26,676 nucleotides of DNA from Deltaproteobacteria bacterium (lineage in GTDB: Bacteria; Myxococcota_A; UBA9160; JAFDET01). The position numbers and the translations under genes are program-made. The DNA lies in NCBI GenBank assembly GCA_019310195.1, contig JAFDET010000009.1, forward strand, positions 1 to 26,676, given 5' to 3'. Under the pieces are notes generated by a model, which did no database searches, was not told the origin of the DNA, and saw nothing but the letters and a program-made list of their open reading frames with translations. Positions 23,782-26,676 of the stretch are shown piece after piece (the first letter of the stretch is position 1; each line of letters starts with the position of its first letter).

Positions 23782-25081
23782 GCCGCCCCACGTCGATGAA
23801 GCGACGGATCTTGCCCTTGCTCTTGAGCGGAGTTCCGTTGGCGTCCCAGAACTCGATGCGGTTGCCGGTTCCCGTCTGCGCGTTCACGATGACGTCGCTC
23901 ACGATCAGCAGATCCCGCGGCTCCGGCACGTCCTTCCAGCCCTTGTACCAGTCGCCGGTCAGCGTGTGATCCCCGCTCCAACGCTTGTTGTGCCAGATGA
24001 TCTTCCACAGCTCCTCCTTGCGATCGAACGCGAAGGAGAACATGGCCGTGAGGGTCTGCTTGTCGAACCAGATGTCCTTGTGGTGGTACGGGTGGTCGTC
24101 GTTCTTGGGAACCATGCGGATCTTGACCGCCTTGCGCAGCTCCCAGCGATCGTCGGCGAAGGAGAGCCCGTAGGGCCCGAAGTTGTGTTCTTCCTCGTAC
24201 GGGTAGCCCTTCACCTTGGTGTTCATCGGGCCGATGATCCAGCGCTCCTCGAGGCAGGTCCACTCGTACTGGGGCACGATGCCGTTGAAGCTGCGCAGGT
24301 CGTCCATGGTGAAGTCGGTGCCCGAGATGGCGTCCGTGCGCTGGGCCGCGGAGATGCGGCGGACGCGTCTCAGGGTGGGCAGGTAGACCCAGGTGTCGTC
24401 GTTCTTGGCCTCGCTGCGCGGCTTGTCCGAGTCCTTGTAGCGATAGGTGAGGAGCTTGATGCCGCGTGCATCGAAGGGCGCCTCCACCGAGGGGCCACCG
24501 GCGCCCTTGCGCCGCTCCTTGCGAAAGACGTCACCGCCGTTCGACTTCAGGTACTCGGGCTCGGAACGGTGGGAGAGCTTCACGCCCTGGGCGGAGCCGC
24601 GGTAGTAGAGGGGGAGCTGCTCGCCGCGGTCCCAGTACGAGTAGTAGAAGCGGGCTCCGCCCCCGCCGCCGCCCCACTGGTAGTCGTGGTTCCACATGAT
24701 CTTGGCCCCGGCCTCGGGGTCGCCGGCGCAGTCGATCTCGTCCATGGGAAAGGGCTGGCCCGCGGTGTAGTTCTCCAGGCTGTCGTCGGGGCCGATGCGG
24801 GCCTGGCCGCGGAACTGCTCGGTGGCGTCTTGGTACACCTGGGCCGGGCTGTAGTCGGCCTGGGTGGGTCCGATCTCCAGGCGCATGCCCTCGTAGAAGA
24901 AGAAGTCCCGGTTGTCCCAGAAGTGCCTGGGCAGGTAGGGCTTGAGGCGATCTACCTGATCGAAGGGGATCACGTCGCCCTCGTGGAAGCCCGGGTCCCC
25001 GGGCCCGGCGTCCTCCTGGGCTGTGGCGACCCCCGCCAGCAGGAGCGAGAGGGCCAGCGCTAGGGGACGGAGCGGTCGAAT
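23765..25081 (-). CDS. Exported DUF1329 family protein with probable ATT start
   Basis: A 438-residue DUF1329 protein; the family has a LolA/LolB-like outer-membrane-associated fold and unknown function. Typical segments are WVYLPTLRRVRRIS, DFTMDDLRSFNG, and TKVKGYPYEEEH. The only initiation codon that fits is ATT at 25081-25079. It gives MRPLRPLALALSLLLAGVAT as a clean Sec signal (cleavage after ATA) and has GAGGTG 5 nt upstream. TTG codons further up (25150, 25129) lie within or upstream of a good promoter (25114-25142), so they would not be on the transcript. No DUF1302 partner is present. The gene is divergent from a DUF4410 gene and convergent, with overlap, to the GT39-like gene. Confidence 0.82.
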   Translation of the reverse strand: MRPLRPLALALSLLLAGVATAQEDAGPGDPGFHEGDVIPFDQVDRLKPYLPRHFWDNRDFFFYEGMRLEIGPTQADYSPAQVYQDATEQFRGQARIGPDDSLENYTAGQPFPMDEIDCAGDPEAGAKIMWNHDYQWGGGGGGARFYYSYWDRGEQLPLYYRGSAQGVKLSHRSEPEYLKSNGGDVFRKERRKGAGGPSVEAPFDARGIKLLTYRYKDSDKPRSEAKNDDTWVYLPTLRRVRRISAAQRTDAISGTDFTMDDLRSFNGIVPQYEWTCLEERWIIGPMNTKVKGYPYEEEHNFGPYGLSFADDRWELRKAVKIRMVPKNDDHPYHHKDIWFDKQTLTAMFSFAFDRKEELWKIIWHNKRWSGDHTLTGDWYKGWKDVPEPRDLLIVSDVIVNAQTGTGNRIEFWDANGTPLKSKGKIRRFIDVGRLTRGR

Positions 25082-25113
25082 GGGGGCACCTCGGCAGGTG
25101 AAGGGAACACGGA

Positions 25114-25142
25114 CATATAGTTGGGGCAATTTTTCGCCGCAA
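25114..25142 (-). promoter_or_regulatory. Sigma70-like promoter of the DUF1329 gene
   Basis: On the minus strand, TTGCGG (25137-25142) and TATATG (25114-25119) are separated by exactly 17 nt, in a locally A+T-rich patch that stands out in this genome. The predicted transcript start near 25107 leaves a leader of about 25 nt to the ATT start. This placement excludes the upstream TTG codons. Confidence 0.6.
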
Positions 25143-25170
25143 CCGGCCAATGCCCCAGCGGAGCGGCGGA

Positions 25171-25199
25171 TTGAGGCCGCCCCGCGGCGGAGCTAGGAT
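25171..25199 (+). promoter_or_regulatory. Sigma70-like promoter of the DUF4410 gene
   Basis: TTGAGG (25171-25176) and TAGGAT (25194-25199) are separated by exactly 17 nt, with the ATG 38 nt past the -10 and AGGAGG at 25228-25233. It lies back to back with the DUF1329 promoter. The spacer contains a GC-rich near-palindrome (CCGCCCCGCGGCGG), which might be an operator. Confidence 0.5.
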
Positions 25200-25237
25200 C
25201 GCTGTGCTCGTCTCCCCCATGGACGTAGGAGGGGGAG

Positions 25238-25903
25238 ATGCAGCTTCCCACGACACGATGCCTGACGCTTGCGATCTGCGTGAGCGGGCTGCTGGGCGGC
25301 GCCGCCCGGGCCGAGACCCGGGTCGAGGGTGCCCGTGATCTGGTCGGCCAGGAGCCGCTGGCCCGGCCTCCGCTGGTGCTCGTCTACGACTTTCACCTGC
25401 CGGGCGCGGAGACCGCCGACCCGGAGCTGGTGCGCACGGCGCGGAAGGGCGCGGCGAGCCTCTCGCAGCAGATCGTCGAGGATCTGGGCAAGCAGGGAAT
25501 CCCGGCCCGGCGCGCCGGCCCGTCGACGCCGGTGCCCGTCCACGCGCTGCTGATCCAGGGCAGCATCCCGCAATTGAACCAGGGCGACCGCGTCGGGCGC
25601 ACCGTGATCGGGATGGGCGTCGGCGCCGCCGACATCCGCACCCGCTTCGAAATCTCGCAGCAGACGCGGATCGCGCAGCGCCTGCTCTGGCAGGCCGACA
25701 CCGTCACCCACGAGGGCGGGAAGAGCCCGGGCCTGGGCGCCTCCGGCGCCGCGGCGGCCGTCACCGGAAGCACTACGGGGCTCCTGGTGCGCGCACCTCG
25801 CGCCCTGATCCGCGCCAGCCCCGTCGAGATCCACACCTACCAGACCGCGAAGATCATCGCCGAGGGCCTGGCCAAGCGATACCGAAGCAGGGGCTGGCGC
25901 TAG
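25238..25903 (+). CDS. Exported DUF4410 family protein
   Basis: A 221-residue protein with a Sec signal peptide (about residues 1-25, ending ARA, with no lipobox Cys at the cleavage site). The mature part matches the DUF4410 pattern: LVLVYDFHLPGAE, a helical segment SLSQQIVEDLGKQGI, LLIQGSIPQLNQGDRVGRTVIG followed by GMGVGAADIRTRFEI, and a C-terminal helix. The family is found in many Proteobacteria, function unknown, probably periplasmic. The start is firm, with AGGAGG 4 nt before a GGAG-ATG context. Divergent from the DUF1329 gene, whose product is also exported; a shared envelope role is possible but only inferred. Confidence 0.78.
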   Translation: MQLPTTRCLTLAICVSGLLGGAARAETRVEGARDLVGQEPLARPPLVLVYDFHLPGAETADPELVRTARKGAASLSQQIVEDLGKQGIPARRAGPSTPVPVHALLIQGSIPQLNQGDRVGRTVIGMGVGAADIRTRFEISQQTRIAQRLLWQADTVTHEGGKSPGLGASGAAAAVTGSTTGLLVRAPRALIRASPVEIHTYQTAKIIAEGLAKRYRSRGWR

Positions 25904-25932
25904 GAGCCCGTCCCGTAGGCTAACCTGCCCGC

Positions 25933-26676
25933 GTGTCGACCCGGGGGTCGCCCTGTGGGCGCTGGCCGCGGCGGCCCAGGACGCCAAGCCGCCGGCGCAG
26001 CCGCCGGCCGAGCCCCCGCCCCCCGAGATCATCGCGATCGGCTCGGTGGCGTCGCGATCCGGCGCCCTCGAGGAGCGGATCAAGAAGCTCGAGGCGGACC
26101 TCACCAAGGCGACGCTCGAGAATCGCGCCCAGTCGGATCTCGAAGAGGTGGCCACGTCCATCGAGGAGGCACTCGCAGGCCTCGACGCCGCGTTCGAGCG
26201 AACCAGCCTGACATCCGAGCTGCAGTCCCTGTCGACGCGCTGGAACGGGTACGCCGAGCGCGTGACCGACATCGAGGAAGCGCTCGGCGAGCGCGTGGGC
26301 GAGCTCAGCGCGGAGCTCACGGCCATGCAGGACGCAGGCGAGCTCTGGAAGCGGACCGAGGCGAACGCCCGTGATGCGAAAGCTCCCCAGGCGGTGCGCT
26401 CGCGCATCTCGGAGACCCGTGAGCTCCTGCGCTCGACCGAGGCTTCGATCACCCAGCAGCGGAATGCGGCGCTCGAGCTCCAGTCCCGCGCGGCGAAGCT
26501 CCTGGAGTCGATCGCCCCGGTGAAGGAGCGTATCGGCAAGACCTCCGAGGCCCTGGCCGCAGGCCTGCTGGTTCGGCAGGACGAGCCGCTCTGGCGCGCG
26601 TGGCCGGGATGGGACCAGTTCGCCGAGGATCGCCGGGCCGTTGTGGATGGGATCGCGCACCTCATCGAGGAGCTCG
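25933..26676 (+). CDS. N-terminal part of a probable MscS-type mechanosensitive channel (runs off the window)
   Basis: The open frame carries a Pro/Ala-rich stretch (QDAKPPAQPPAEPPPP) followed by about 200 residues of heptad-like coiled coil (ALEERIKKLEADL, then LSTRWNGYAERVTDIEEAL) and a LLVRQDEPLWRAWPGW segment. This resembles the periplasmic N-terminal region of large MscS-family channels, which precedes the membrane domain; the diagnostic pore region would lie beyond the window. No ATG, GTG or TTG exists in this frame near the 5' end. The nearest GTG (25933) is in another frame and would join only if the G5 run at 25943-25947 had one more G, giving MSTRGVALWALAAAAQDA. So either an unusual start or a one-base error or mutation is present. 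Confidence 0.5.

Overview
The window is about 26.7 kb of very G+C-rich bacterial DNA, densely packed with genes. The gene families are covalently flavinylated Rnf, a giant PFOR, a plant-type FNR, TreT, an F420-type luciferase-like oxidoreductase, DUF1329 and DUF4410. Together they suggest a Gram-negative bacterium of the former Deltaproteobacteria (Myxococcota or Desulfobacterota-like, or a relative such as Binatota). This placement rests on gene content and base composition only and is tentative. I see no rRNA, tRNA, CRISPR array, insertion sequence or phage gene.

Left end (1-1076): a small carboxymuconolactone-decarboxylase-like gene, then a convergent sulfotransferase. The first appears to lack a conserved internal block. 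The second is broken by an internal deletion and frameshift.

Core (1077-14104, minus strand): the main feature is a ten-gene operon, apbE - rnfB - [PFOR] - rnfC - rnfD - rnfG - rnfE - rnfA - small Cys-rich membrane protein - plant-type ferredoxin:NADP reductase. Gaps are 16 nt or less and many junctions overlap by 4 nt. A Crp/Fnr regulator follows 135 nt downstream. The layout is a Bacteroides-like rnfBCDGEA order with a 1641-residue pyruvate:ferredoxin oxidoreductase inserted between rnfB and rnfC. The PFOR carries internal insertions and its own C-terminal ferredoxin-like domain. The inferred system is a dedicated electron circuit. Pyruvate oxidation would feed a tethered ferredoxin, which passes electrons either to Rnf (NADH plus an ion gradient) or to FNR (NADPH). 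ApbE would flavinylate RnfG and RnfD, and the Cys-rich protein may mature the Fe centre of RnfA/RnfE.

Middle (14307-18618): a trehalose-6-phosphate synthase (OtsA), an overlapping serine beta-lactamase-fold hydrolase, and a convergent TreT-like GT4 trehalose synthase. No phosphatase (OtsB) lies nearby.

Right part (18762-26676): a DoxX membrane protein; an exported sulfatase with a C-terminal CHB_HEX-like domain, translationally coupled to an F420-type LLM oxidoreductase; a GT39-like membrane glycosyltransferase; divergent exported DUF1329 and DUF4410 proteins with back-to-back sigma70-like promoters; and the start of a probable MscS-type channel with a possible frame break near its beginning. 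No gene-free stretch exceeds 300 bases.
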